Assembly (NCBI RefSeq): GCF_900215575.1
Contig: NZ_OBEJ01000001.1
Location: 744,001-808,000 of the forward strand
Direction of reading: 5' to 3'
DNA length: 64,000 nt
Source of the DNA: Natronoarchaeum philippinense
GTDB lineage: Archaea > Halobacteriota > Halobacteria > Halobacteriales > Natronoarchaeaceae
The notes under the pieces are model-generated. The model saw only the letters and a program-made list of their open reading frames with translations, was not told the DNA's origin and did no database searches. This document shows positions 16,404-25,036 of the stretch, in pieces; positions within the stretch are counted from its first letter, which is position 1; each line of letters starts with the position of its first letter. The position numbers were made by a program, and so were the translations under genes.

Positions 16404-17960
16404 TCAGCGATCCCAGAACGATTCGAACTCGTCTTCTGTCAGTCGGTTCCACTCCGCGATCCCGCGCTCCTCGCGATCGCCGGGAATGGTGTTGTCGAGC
16501 ACCAGCGCCGCCAAGCCGCCGACGGCCATCCCGGTCGAGCCGACGACGTAGATCGTGTCTGCGATCAGCCGCTCGCCGAGAATGGGACCGATGAGCGCGA
16601 TATTGGAGACGCCCGCGCGGAATGCGCCCACGCCACCCACGCCGCCCATGTACGCCGGCATCGCCAGCCCGACAAACAGCGCGAAGCCGATGATGAAGGT
16701 GTTGCGCGAGGAGTCGAGATCGACGTGCCGGAGATTCGAGAGCCCGACGGCGATGATCTGCCCGAACATGGCGATGAACAGGCCGCCGACGATCGGATCG
16801 GGAATCGTGGCGATGGCCTGCCCGAAGTAGCCGATGAAGCCGACGACGATCATCACGGCGGCGCCGACCTGAACGACGTAGCGGGAGGCGACGCCGGTCA
16901 GCCCGATCGCGCCGATGTTCTCGGAGTAGGATGTCGAACCGCCGGTGCCCATGATGCCCGAGAAGACGTTCATCAGGCCCTCCATGCCGATGCCGTGGTT
17001 GATGCGCTTCTTGCTGGGGGCGCCCGAGCCGGTGATGTCGGCGACGGCGTAGTAGTCACCGATGCTCTCGGCGATCGACGCCAGCACGCCCGCGATCATC
17101 CCGGCGATAAACGCGCCGGTGAACTGCGGCGTCCCCCACTGGAAGGGGTAGATCGCAAACACGGGCGAGGTGTTCGTGATGTCATCGAGCGCGATGTGGC
17201 CCGGATTCCCGCTGGGGATGACGCCACCGACCGAGAGTCCGGCGGCGACGATCCACGCGATCGCGAGGCCGAGGACGACGGGGTACAGTCGGAACGCCCG
17301 ATGACGAACGTCGAGATACTGCGAAAACAGCACGATCAGCCCGAGCGTCAACCCGAGCAGCCACCAGTTCTGGTCGGCCGCCGCGATCTGGGGCGCCCCG
17401 AACAACGAGAGCCCGATCAGCGCGATCGTCGGCGCGATCACGACCGGGGAAAGGTACTGTCGGAGTTTCCCGATGAGCCCGAGATACCCGATCGCCACTT
17501 CGACCAGCGCGGCGACGATGATCGCGCCTTGGAGTTGCAACAGCGCTTCCTCCCACGTGCCGGCGCCGACGCCGGTCGTCGTGACGACCGTCACGACCGC
17601 CAACGCGGGCGTCAGCATCGAGAACGGCGCGCCCTGCACGATCGGGTACCGGTTCCCGAACGTCGTCTGGGCCAGCGTTGCGATGCCCGAGACGACGAAG
17701 AACGTACCGATAAAGCGTGCAGTCACGTCGTTGGGCATCCCCATCGCGCTGGCGAGAATCAGCGGGACGGCGATGTTTGCCCCGACCATCGTCAGGTAGT
17801 GCTGGACGCCGAGGACGGCCGACTCACCGACCGGCGGCTTGTCCTCGATGCCGTAGGCGAGGTCGTCGTCAGCCTCCGCCTCGGACGTGCGTTCGCGTTG
17901 CTCCTGTTCGATGCCGCCGCCGGATGTAGCGCCCGACGCCGACGGTTCGTTCCCCGTCAT
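16404..17960 (-). CDS. NCS2 nucleobase:cation symporter (uracil/xanthine permease family)
   Basis: The protein has 518 residues from MTGNEPSASGATSGGG. After an acidic, Ser/Gly-rich N-terminal tail of about 45 residues come about 12-14 membrane segments starting at LGVQHYLTMVGANIAVPLIL. NCS2 hallmarks are the GVQHYLTM opening, a conserved FGNRYPIVQGAPF loop and SYSENIGAIGLTGVASR, the signature before transmembrane segment 9-10. The family imports uracil, xanthine, uric acid or related bases with a proton or cation. Which base is moved cannot be read from sequence. It is a single gene, divergent from the alcohol dehydrogenase gene. Confidence 0.93.
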   Translation of the reverse strand: MTGNEPSASGATSGGGIEQEQRERTSEAEADDDLAYGIEDKPPVGESAVLGVQHYLTMVGANIAVPLILASAMGMPNDVTARFIGTFFVVSGIATLAQTTFGNRYPIVQGAPFSMLTPALAVVTVVTTTGVGAGTWEEALLQLQGAIIVAALVEVAIGYLGLIGKLRQYLSPVVIAPTIALIGLSLFGAPQIAAADQNWWLLGLTLGLIVLFSQYLDVRHRAFRLYPVVLGLAIAWIVAAGLSVGGVIPSGNPGHIALDDITNTSPVFAIYPFQWGTPQFTGAFIAGMIAGVLASIAESIGDYYAVADITGSGAPSKKRINHGIGMEGLMNVFSGIMGTGGSTSYSENIGAIGLTGVASRYVVQVGAAVMIVVGFIGYFGQAIATIPDPIVGGLFIAMFGQIIAVGLSNLRHVDLDSSRNTFIIGFALFVGLAMPAYMGGVGGVGAFRAGVSNIALIGPILGERLIADTIYVVGSTGMAVGGLAALVLDNTIPGDREERGIAEWNRLTEDEFESFWDR

Positions 17961-18107
17961 GTGCTCGTATCGTCGGAGCAAGGCCGTGGGGAGTAGATAG
18001 TGCTGTTGATCCGGATCGGCCGTTCAGGCCGAAACGACCGAAATAATCCCCGATTAGCATTCACTACTAGCTTTTTCATCGCGGCAGTCAACATCTAACG
18101 TGGACTC

Positions 18108-19145
18108 ATGCAAGCAGCCAGACTCCACGAGTACACAGAGGAGATGTCCGAGGGGCTGTCGATCGACGAGGTCGATCGACCGGAGCCGACGCGGTCCGAT
18201 CACGTCGTCGTCGAAGTCGAGGGGGCGGGCTGGTGCCAGACTGACAATCACATCATCGAGGGGATGTGGACGCCCTACGTCGATCAGGACCTGCCGATGA
18301 CGCTGGGCCACGAGAACGCCGGTACGATCGTCGAGGTCGGCGACGAGGTGACGACCGTCGAGGAAGGCGAGCAAGTGATCTGCCACCCGGTGATGACCTG
18401 CGGGAAGTGCCGGGCCTGCCGCACTGGCGACGACATGTACTGCGAGAATCTGGAGTTCCCGGGGCTGAACACCGACGGCGGCTTCGCCGAGTACCTCCTG
18501 ACCTCCGAGCGGTCGGTGATCCCGCTCGACACGGTGGACCCGGTCGAGATCGCGCCCCATGCCGACGCCGGCATCACGGCGTATCACGCCGCGAAAAAGG
18601 CCGTCGACGAACTGTATCCGGGGAGCTACAGCGTCGCCATCGGCATCGGCGGGCTGGGCCATATCGGCGTCCAAGCGCTCGATGCGATGAGCGCCGCCGA
18701 GATCGTCGCGGTCGACATCAAAGACGAAGCGCTCGATCTCGCCGAGGAGTGTGGCGCCGACTACACCGTCAACTCGACCGACGAGGACGTCGTCGAAGCC
18801 GTCGAGTCGATCACCGAAGGCGACGGGGCGACCCAGATTCTCGACTTCGTCGGCGCCGACGAGACGACCTCGCTCGGTCCCGACATCGTCGCACCGGGCG
18901 GGGATCATCACATCGTCGGATACGGCGGCGACATCCACCAACCGGCGCAGGATCTGGTCGACGCCGAGATGGCCTATCGCGGCACGCTGGTCGGCAAGTA
19001 CTCCGAACTGGAGGAACTCGTCGCGCTCGTCGAACAGGGGACGATGGATCTCCACACCAGCGAGTACTCGCTCGACGAGATCAACGAAGTCGCAGAGAAG
19101 CTCGAACACCGCGAGATCGAGGGACGGGCGGTTATCAAGCCCTGA
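18108..19145 (+). CDS. Zinc-dependent alcohol dehydrogenase (MDR family)
   Basis: This 345-residue enzyme has the catalytic zinc ligands C43 (GWCQTDNH), H68 and E69 (GHENAG), and structural zinc cysteines C98, C101, C104 and C112 (CGKCRACRTGDDMYC). The cofactor loop reads IGIGGLGHIGVQAL, followed by an acidic residue at the end of the next strand (VAVDIKDEA), which favours NAD over NADP. It oxidises primary or secondary alcohols, or reduces aldehydes, in the cytoplasm. The start follows a TATA-like gctttttcat (about 18070-18079). It is transcribed alone: the permease gene diverges upstream and a structured leader follows 265 bp before the next gene. Confidence 0.95.
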   Translation: MQAARLHEYTEEMSEGLSIDEVDRPEPTRSDHVVVEVEGAGWCQTDNHIIEGMWTPYVDQDLPMTLGHENAGTIVEVGDEVTTVEEGEQVICHPVMTCGKCRACRTGDDMYCENLEFPGLNTDGGFAEYLLTSERSVIPLDTVDPVEIAPHADAGITAYHAAKKAVDELYPGSYSVAIGIGGLGHIGVQALDAMSAAEIVAVDIKDEALDLAEECGADYTVNSTDEDVVEAVESITEGDGATQILDFVGADETTSLGPDIVAPGGDHHIVGYGGDIHQPAQDLVDAEMAYRGTLVGKYSELEELVALVEQGTMDLHTSEYSLDEINEVAEKLEHREIEGRAVIKP

Positions 19146-19292
19146 TCGTCGCTTCGAGCACTCCGGGGGCGGTCACCGGCGACTGCGAGCGTTCGGTTGG
19201 CGAGGCGCGTTCGGCCCACTCCGGGCCGCATTGCTCCAGTCATCGCCGGAAAACCATCTGTTCAGGCGCGGCGTCGTAACTACTTGAGCGCT

Positions 19293-19397
19293 GCTATCAA
19301 ATAGCATTATACTAGTTTCATAGTCGTTCCAGTCGAACTCTCACACGGATTTCCGGGCTCCGGGCGCCGGGGGACGCCGGGGGCGGTCAGGAAATCC
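19293..19397 (+). promoter_or_regulatory. Promoter and structured leader of the AhpD-like gene
   Basis: The 265-bp gap before the AhpD-like gene holds two inverted repeats. gctat (19293-19297) and atagc (19301-19305) flank caa and touch the likely TATA region (cattatac, 19304-19311). Further on, ggatttcc (19347-19354) pairs perfectly with ggaaatcc (19390-19397), enclosing a 35-nt G/C-rich loop of repeated ccggg/gccggg units, ending 13 nt before the ATG. If transcription starts near 19337, this hairpin lies in the mRNA leader and could hide the ribosome site. Confidence 0.45.
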
Positions 19398-19410
19398 GGG
19401 GAGACCGACG

Positions 19411-19815
19411 ATGGCAACAACCGACACGCATTCGGAAATCGAGGAGTATCTCGGTCAGGTACCGAGCTGGATGGGGGAGATCTCGGAGCCTGCGACCGAC
19501 CACAGCTGGGGGATCATGCGGGACCTGCTGCTCGGCGAGACCGAGCTATCGGGGCGGGAGAAAGCGCTCGTGGGCCTTGGGGCGGCCGCCGCGATTCAGT
19601 GTCCCTACTGCACCTACTTCCATCAGGAAGAAGCGAAACTGGCAGGCGTGAACGACGTGGAACTGACAGAGGCAATCAACGTCAGCGGGACGACGAGGTA
19701 CTTCTCGACGGTACTGCACGGCGCGAGAGTCGACGAAGACCAGTTCGCCGACGAGATGGGCGAGGTCTTCGAACATCTCGAAAACCAGCAAGCGGCAGCA
19801 GCGGGCGACGACTGA
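19411..19815 (+). CDS. AhpD-like / carboxymuconolactone decarboxylase family protein
   Basis: This 134-residue protein has the AhpD-type redox motif CPYCTYFH, with C64, C67 and H71, in an alpha-helical fold (KALVGLGAAAAIQ before it). In the family this motif gives thiol-dependent peroxidase or disulfide reductase activity; it is absent from true carboxymuconolactone decarboxylases. A role in handling peroxide or organic oxidants is therefore likely. The mRNA seems to have a structured leader, unlike most genes in the window. The O-methyltransferase gene follows on the same strand after 71 bp with its own start. Confidence 0.9.
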   Translation: MATTDTHSEIEEYLGQVPSWMGEISEPATDHSWGIMRDLLLGETELSGREKALVGLGAAAAIQCPYCTYFHQEEAKLAGVNDVELTEAINVSGTTRYFSTVLHGARVDEDQFADEMGEVFEHLENQQAAAAGDD

Positions 19816-19886
19816 CCGGACGACGGCGTCCATTTTTCGGAACTGTCGGCCCAGAGTATTTGACGGCGCGCAAACTCGGTACGGGT

Positions 19887-20558
19887 ATGACCGACATCCT
19901 GCCAGACGAGAGCGCCCGGTTCGTCCGCGCCGTCGGCCCCCAGCCCGACGAGGTTCTCGACGAGATGGACGAGTACGCCCGCGTAAACGGCTTTCCCCAC
20001 GTCGGTCCGGAAGTCGGCGGCTGGCTGGCGATGCTCGCACGACTGACCGACGCCCGCCGGGTCTTCGAGTTCGGGTCAGGTTACGGCTACTCGGCGTACT
20101 GGTTCGCCCGCGAACTGCCCGCCGACGGCGAAGTCGTGTTGACCGAGTACGACGCCGACGAGTTGGAAATGGCCCGCGAGTACATGGATCGCGGCGGCGT
20201 CGACGATCTGGCCGTCTACGAGGAGGGCGACGCGCTGGAGGCGATCGAACGCCACGACGGTCCTTTCGATGTCGTGCTGGTCGACCTCCGGAAGGACCAG
20301 TACCCCGACGCGTTCGACGCCGTCCGCGAGAAAGTCGCACCCGGCGGCGTGATCGTCGCCGACAACGCGATGACAGCCGGACCGATCCAGTTCGAGAAAC
20401 TGCTGGAACTCGAAGAGGGCGGCGACCCCGACGGCGTCAACGAACACACCCGCGGCATCGCCTCGTATCTCGACGCCGTTCGCGCCGCGCCGGAGTTCGA
20501 GACCTCGGTGATGCCGATCGGCGAGGGCATCTCGGTGAGCCACAAGGAGCGTCGGTGA
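19887..20558 (+). CDS. SAM-dependent O-methyltransferase
   Basis: The protein has 223 residues from ATG 19887 (MTDILPDESARFVRAVGPQP). It contains the methyltransferase motif I FEFGSGYGYSAYWFA, an acidic motif II (LTEYDADE), and the catechol/caffeoyl-type O-methyltransferase pattern FDVVLVDLRKDQYPDAFD followed by GVIVADNAM, where Asp and Asn bind the divalent metal and substrate. Members methylate small phenolic or related hydroxyl compounds. Substrate here is unknown. Upstream open sequence is shadow of the AhpD-like gene. No clear operon with it: 71 bp apart, same strand. Confidence 0.9.
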   Translation: MTDILPDESARFVRAVGPQPDEVLDEMDEYARVNGFPHVGPEVGGWLAMLARLTDARRVFEFGSGYGYSAYWFARELPADGEVVLTEYDADELEMAREYMDRGGVDDLAVYEEGDALEAIERHDGPFDVVLVDLRKDQYPDAFDAVREKVAPGGVIVADNAMTAGPIQFEKLLELEEGGDPDGVNEHTRGIASYLDAVRAAPEFETSVMPIGEGISVSHKERR

Positions 20559-20689
20559 GAATCCCGGAGAGTCGCGGCGCGTGGCGGCGAGACGATCGAA
20601 CGTCGGCACAGCGGTAGTTTCGGCGTCTCGACGCGTGTAACGGACCGATAGCGTGCGGCTTAACCGGGTCCGAATCCTGTCTGTGATAG

Positions 20690-21736
20690 ATGCCGCCTGC
20701 GATAGAGACGACTGATCTTGTCAAGGAGTACGGCGACCTCCGAGCGCTGGACGGACTGTCGCTGCGCGTCGAGGAGGGGGAGTTCTTCGGCTTGCTCGGC
20801 CCGAACGGGGCGGGCAAAACTACCTTTATCAACATCCTTGTCGGGCTGGCGCGCAAGTCCGGCGGCGAGGCCCGAGTGTTCGGCCACGACGTGGTCGAGG
20901 ACTACCAGCAGGCCCGGGACGCCATCGGGCTGGCGCCACAGGAGTTCAACGTCGATCGCTTCTTCCCCATCATCGAGGTTTTAGAGCACAAGGCCGGCTA
21001 CCACGGCGTTCCGCCCGAGGAAGCCACCGAACGCGCCGAGCGCGCGCTGGAGCGCGTCGGCATCCTCCACAAGCGCGACGAGCGCTTCGACTGGCTCTCC
21101 GGCGGGATGAAACGCCGCTTCCTGCTGGCCCGTGCGCTTGTGACCGATCCGGACCTGCTGATCCTCGACGAACCGACCGCAGGCGTCGACGTGCAGTTGC
21201 GCCACGACCTGTGGGACGTGGTGCGTCAACTCAACGACGAGGGGACGACGATCCTGCTGACGACCCACTACATCGAGGAGGCCGAACGGCTCTGTGACCG
21301 CGTTGCGATCCTCAACGAGGGCTCGAAACTCGACGTGTCGACGCCAGAGGAGCTGATGGGCCGCGGTACCGACACGATCTACGTCCGAGTCCGCGAGGAA
21401 CAAGCGGCCGCGGAACCCGAACGCGTCGCCGCGGCGGCGACTGCCGGCGGCGACGGCGGCCAGCGGACCGAGGCCGACGCCGGAGCGATCGACGCCGACG
21501 GGACCGCGGCGAACGTGCCAGCCGGGGACCGGCTGACGGCGATCGACGGCGTCCAGTCGGCGACCGTCGAGGACGGCCGGCTGGCTGTGCGGGCGCGAAA
21601 CGGCGGCGCCACCGCGCCGGACGTGCTCAACGCGCTCGAAGCCGAGGGCTACGAGATCGCCGATCTGGAGATTTCGCGCACGTCCCTAGAGGAGATTTTC
21701 GTCGAGATGACCAACCGCGAGCGAGGTGACCGCTGA
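20690..21736 (+). CDS. ABC-2 type exporter, ATP-binding subunit
   Basis: This 348-residue ATPase has Walker [10 protein letters not shown], signature LSGGMKRR, Walker B LLILDEPTAGVD and switch His (TTHYIEEAERL). The core (residues 1 to about 230) is DrrA-like, as in daunorubicin-type and other ABC-2 exporters. An unusual feature is an Ala/Gly/Asp-rich linker (about residues 240-275) before a small C-terminal domain that ends LEEIFVEMTNRERGDR. The stop overlaps the permease ATG by one base (TGATG), so translation is coupled. Cargo is unknown. A TATA-like cttaacc lies about 33 nt before the start. Confidence 0.93.
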   Translation: MPPAIETTDLVKEYGDLRALDGLSLRVEEGEFFGLLGPNGAGKTTFINILVGLARKSGGEARVFGHDVVEDYQQARDAIGLAPQEFNVDRFFPIIEVLEHKAGYHGVPPEEATERAERALERVGILHKRDERFDWLSGGMKRRFLLARALVTDPDLLILDEPTAGVDVQLRHDLWDVVRQLNDEGTTILLTTHYIEEAERLCDRVAILNEGSKLDVSTPEELMGRGTDTIYVRVREEQAAAEPERVAAAATAGGDGGQRTEADAGAIDADGTAANVPAGDRLTAIDGVQSATVEDGRLAVRARNGGATAPDVLNALEAEGYEIADLEISRTSLEEIFVEMTNRERGDR

Positions 21737-22527
21737 TGAGCCTCGGACTGCCCACTGGCTCGAAAGCGCTGCTCAAGCGGGAGATCCAGCGCTATCTCCG
21801 CCGGTACACCAACACGTTCGCGCCGCCGCTGATCACGAACGTGCTGTACTTCTCGGTGTTCGGCGTCGTGCTCGGCGGCCGGATCGATCAGATTCAGGGC
21901 TTCGACTACATCGTCTTTCTCCTGCCCGGCCTCGTCGTGCTGGGGATGATCTCGAACGCCTTCGAGAACTCCTCCTTTTCGATCTTCCACGGGAGATGGA
22001 ACGAGTACATTCACGAGACGCTGACCTCGCCGCTGTCCTATAGCCAGATGGTCGGCGCGTACGTCGTCGCCAGCGCGCTGCGGGGCGTCCTCGTGGGCGT
22101 TCTGATCTCCGCGATCGGCGTCGCCTTCACCGTGCTCAACGGGCAGGTGTCGACCGTCACGATCGCCCAGCCGTTCTATCTGGCGGCGTTCGGGCTGATC
22201 GTCCCGACGCTGTTCGCCGGCTTCGGCGTGATCGGCGGGCTGCTCGCCGAGGACTTCGATCACCTCACGGTGATGAACCAGTTCATCCTCCGCCCGCTGG
22301 TGTTTTTCGGCGCGGTGTTTTACTCGCTGGAGACGCTGCCGGGCGTCTGGCGCGACCTGTCGCTGCTGAATCCGATGGTGTACATGGTCGACGGCGTGCG
22401 CTACGGGTTCCTCGGGTACTCCGACGTAGACCCGCGCTTCTCGCTGGTCGTACTCTCGGGGCTGACGCTCGCGGTGCTGTTCGTCGACGTACAGTTGTTC
22501 AAGCGCGGCTACGGCTTGACCGACTGA
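21736..22527 (+). CDS. ABC-2 type exporter, permease subunit
   Basis: This 263-residue membrane protein has about six transmembrane segments (for example VLYFSVFGVVLGG, YIVFLLPGLVVLGMISNAFE, ALRGVLVGVLISAIGVAF, GLIVPTLFAGFGVIGGL). The ILRPLVFFGAVFYSLETLPG and LNPMVYMVDGVRYG segments are signatures of ABC-2 permeases of the DrrB/NodJ type. It pairs with the ATPase encoded immediately upstream to form the exporter. Cargo is unknown. The gene starts within the ATPase stop codon. A short hairpin follows directly after its stop codon. Confidence 0.93.
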   Translation: MSLGLPTGSKALLKREIQRYLRRYTNTFAPPLITNVLYFSVFGVVLGGRIDQIQGFDYIVFLLPGLVVLGMISNAFENSSFSIFHGRWNEYIHETLTSPLSYSQMVGAYVVASALRGVLVGVLISAIGVAFTVLNGQVSTVTIAQPFYLAAFGLIVPTLFAGFGVIGGLLAEDFDHLTVMNQFILRPLVFFGAVFYSLETLPGVWRDLSLLNPMVYMVDGVRYGFLGYSDVDPRFSLVVLSGLTLAVLFVDVQLFKRGYGLTD

Positions 22528-22544
22528 GGCGTCGTGACGACGCC
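22528..22544 (+). terminator. Hairpin right after the ABC permease stop
   Basis: ggcgtcg (22528-22534) and cgacgcc (22538-22544) form a perfect 7-bp stem with a tga loop, starting at the first base after the stop codon. No T run follows, so it may be an RNA-end stabiliser or processing signal instead of a terminator. A second inverted repeat, ggtacg/cgtacc, lies about 80 bp further on. The remaining gap to 22723 shows no gene. Confidence 0.4.
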
Positions 22545-22723
22545 GCGCCGCAGCCGGCGAGCAGCCAATTCGGGACCGTAGTAACCGTCTACTATCCGTA
22601 ATCGAACTCGTAACTAACTGGGAGGTACGTGATCGTTCGACGTACCGTGATCGAGACTGACCAGAGAGCCAGCCCGCATCGCCCGTCAGCGCGCGTCGGG
22701 CAGACGAGTTCGGCGCACCGCCG

Positions 22724-23368
22724 ATGAGCCGCCAGTTCCGGACCGGCATCGACCTGCTGGATCGCCACCTCGGCGGCGGCATCCCCGCCGGAAGCGTCGT
22801 CGCGCTGACGGCGCCGCCGGCGAGCCAGTCGGAGCTGCTGCTGTACGAGTTGGTCGGTCGTCGCCGGACGCTGTATCTCTCGGCGGAGCGCACCGCCGAC
22901 GACGTTCGGTCGGTGCTCGACGAACAGACGAGCGACGCCGCCGGACGGGCGAGCGACGCCGAGTGGCACGTCCGGGAGACGCGGGGCGACGACCAGATCG
23001 ATCGGGCGACGCGGCTCCTCCGGTCGCTCGCCGACGACGCGCTCGTGATCGTCGATCCGGTCGACGCGCTGGAGCGGTCGGATCGACGCCGTTATCGGCG
23101 CTTTCTCGCCGAACTCCGCGACGAGATGGAGGCGAGCGGCGGCGTCGCCGTGCTCCACTGTCTCGACGGGCGTGACGCGCCGCCGCTGCGAGATGTCACG
23201 GAGTACATGGCCGACGTGGTGTTCGACCTCTCAACGGAGGTCCAACAGGAGACGGTGCGGACGCGGCTTCGCGTTCCGAAGTTCCGCAACGGCGCCGCGC
23301 CGACGGACGTGATTCGCCTCCAGTTGACCGACGAGGTGGCGGTGGATCACAGCCGCGAGATCGCCTGA
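22724..23368 (+). CDS. RecA/KaiC-like protein with degenerate P-loop
   Basis: This 214-residue protein has the layout of a single KaiC/RadA-type ATPase domain. It opens FRTGIDLLDRHLGGGIPAGS like KaiC, but where a Walker A motif is expected it reads ALTAPPASQSELLL, with no GKT/GKS. A Walker B-type strand ALVIVDPVDAL and later VAVLHCLDGRDAPP are present. It may bind nucleotide weakly or act only as a regulatory partner of true RecA-fold ATPases. Related haloarchaeal proteins are conserved but of unknown function. It is a single gene, convergent with the creatininase-family gene (22 bp between ends). Confidence 0.8.
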   Translation: MSRQFRTGIDLLDRHLGGGIPAGSVVALTAPPASQSELLLYELVGRRRTLYLSAERTADDVRSVLDEQTSDAAGRASDAEWHVRETRGDDQIDRATRLLRSLADDALVIVDPVDALERSDRRRYRRFLAELRDEMEASGGVAVLHCLDGRDAPPLRDVTEYMADVVFDLSTEVQQETVRTRLRVPKFRNGAAPTDVIRLQLTDEVAVDHSREIA

Positions 23369-23390
23369 ACGAGCCGTCAGTTCGTCCGGT

Positions 23391-24161
23391 TTAGACGTGC
23401 GGTTCCGCGGCCAGATCCTCGAATCGCTGGTCGTCGAGCCACTCCAAGAGCGCGACGAGTTGCTCGGTCGCGGCCTCGAACAGCTCCTCGCCCTTCTCGG
23501 CGGTGGCGTCGCGCTGATCCCCGAGGACGCCGTTGTCGGTGTTGTCGATCGAGTCGTAGAACGTTCTGGCGCCGTGCTGGCGTATCTCGTCGTCGGAGAA
23601 GGTTCGCAGCCCGCCTTCGGCGGCGGCTTCCAGTTTGTCCTCGCGGACCAGATCGGGCGCGAGGTGTTGAACCATCGCGGTCTCCTTGGGGCCGCCGTGG
23701 GGGCCGTTGTGCTCGAACAGGTCGTCGACCAGATCGGGGATGCTCTCGTCCCACATCCACTCGATCGCGTAGGCGGTGTCGTCGGCCCGGAGTCGCCGGC
23801 CGACTTCCCTGAGGTGGTCGACGTTGCCGCCGTGGGCGTTGACGTAGACGATGCGGTCGATCCCGTGGTACGCGAGGTTGCGCGAGAAGCTCTCGACGTA
23901 GTTGCGGAACGTCTCGGGATCGACCCACATCGTCCCGTGGAACTGCCGGTGGTGCTCGGAGACGCCGATGCGAACCGGCGGCGTACAGAGAAATCCGGTG
24001 CGGTCGGCCGCCTCGTTGGCCAGTCCTTCCGCGATGATGTGGTCGGTGCCCTCCGGCAGGTGGGGGCCGTGCTGTTCGGTCGATCCCAGCGGGACGATCG
24101 CCACCGACTCCGACTCGAAGTACGACCCGAGTTCCGGCCACGTTCGATCGGCGAGATGCAT
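23391..24161 (-). CDS. Creatininase family amidohydrolase
   Basis: The protein has 256 residues from MHLADRTWPELGSYFE; the longer frame upstream lacks family sequence. Metal ligands of the creatininase fold are visible: E29, H31 (GSTEQHGPHLP) and D40 (GTDH), then YVNAHGGN, and a later Glu (HGGPKETAMVQHL). The family hydrolyses cyclic amides such as creatinine, or formamides such as FAPy (ArfB) in archaeal flavin and F420 biosynthesis. Archaeal ArfB belongs here, so a riboflavin or F420 role is possible but unproven. It is transcribed alone; the phosphoglycolate phosphatase gene diverges upstream. Confidence 0.88.
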   Translation of the reverse strand: MHLADRTWPELGSYFESESVAIVPLGSTEQHGPHLPEGTDHIIAEGLANEAADRTGFLCTPPVRIGVSEHHRQFHGTMWVDPETFRNYVESFSRNLAYHGIDRIVYVNAHGGNVDHLREVGRRLRADDTAYAIEWMWDESIPDLVDDLFEHNGPHGGPKETAMVQHLAPDLVREDKLEAAAEGGLRTFSDDEIRQHGARTFYDSIDNTDNGVLGDQRDATAEKGEELFEAATEQLVALLEWLDDQRFEDLAAEPHV

Positions 24162-24344
24162 CGCTAACAACCGGGTGCCGTCGCGGCTTAAGTCTTGGCA
24201 GGGCGTCAGTCCGGGACGGGTTCCGGCCGTCGGCAGTGCCGTGCTGACGCCGCGGCGTCTGTCACGGTCGTGCAAGCGGCGTCCCTCGTGGCCTACCGAC
24301 TGCCATCCGCAACGGCTTAGGGCGCGAGCGCCGATCCACCGTCA

Positions 24345-25016
24345 ATGACAGCGCCGCTCGTACTCGACATCGACGGGACGCTGACGAGAGCCGACGGCGA
24401 GCCCGGGATCGATCCCGCCGTCTTCGAACCGCTGCGCGAGTGGCCCGAGCCGGTCGTTATCGCCACGGGGAAGGCGTTCCCGTTCCCGGTCGCGCTGAGC
24501 CAGTTCGTCGGACTGCCCGAGCGCGTGATCGCCGAGAACGGCGGCGTCGTCTACGCCGAGGGGGAGATGACCGTCGTCGGCGCCCGCGACGACGCCGAGG
24601 CCGCCGTGGCCGACCTTCGAGAACGCGGCTACGACCTCGGGTGGGGCGAGCCGGATCTGGTCAACCGCTGGCGCGAGACCGAAATCGCCGCCAACCTCGA
24701 CGTGCCCGAGGCGCCGCTGCGCGCGGTCGCCGCCGAGCACGGACTGGAAGTCGTCGACACCGGCTACGCCTATCACGTCAAGGATCCCGAGATCGGCAAG
24801 GGCGACGGACTGATCGCCGTGGCCGACCTTCTGGATCGAGAGCCGTCGTCGTTCGTCGCGGTCGGCGACTCGGAAAACGACGTTTCGACGTTCGAAGTCG
24901 CCGGCGAGAGCTACGCCGTCGCCAACGCCGACGACGCCGCCCGGGAGGCGGCCGACCACGTCACCGACGGCGTCCACGCCGCGGGCGCGCTCGAAGTGCT
25001 CGAACAGATTCGGTAA
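24345..25016 (+). CDS. pgp: Phosphoglycolate phosphatase (HAD superfamily, archaeal type)
   Basis: This 223-residue HAD phosphatase begins MTAPLVLDIDGTLT, with nucleophile D8 and acid/base D10. Motif II lies in VVIATGKAF and motif III/IV in KGDGLIAVADLL and VAVGDSENDVSTFEVAG. A C2-type cap lies between residues about 85 and 155. This arrangement matches archaeal phosphoglycolate phosphatases (Thermoplasma TA0175 type), which remove the phosphate from 2-phosphoglycolate. The alternative is a sucrose-phosphate-phosphatase-like enzyme of the same superfamily. The length is normal. The gene is convergent with the membrane protein gene ending at 25037. Confidence 0.9.
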   Translation: MTAPLVLDIDGTLTRADGEPGIDPAVFEPLREWPEPVVIATGKAFPFPVALSQFVGLPERVIAENGGVVYAEGEMTVVGARDDAEAAVADLRERGYDLGWGEPDLVNRWRETEIAANLDVPEAPLRAVAAEHGLEVVDTGYAYHVKDPEIGKGDGLIAVADLLDREPSSFVAVGDSENDVSTFEVAGESYAVANADDAAREAADHVTDGVHAAGALEVLEQIR

Positions 25017-25036
25017 CTCAGAAGTAGTACGATAGC

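Noticed and set aside
20437-20856. Minus-strand ORF spanning the ABC ATPase start
   Set aside because: It is a shadow of the methyltransferase and ABC genes; its termini do not match any start signal.
24162-24275. N-terminal extension of the creatininase-family ORF
   Set aside because: The extra 38 residues do not resemble the family, and MHLADRTWPEL is the normal start.
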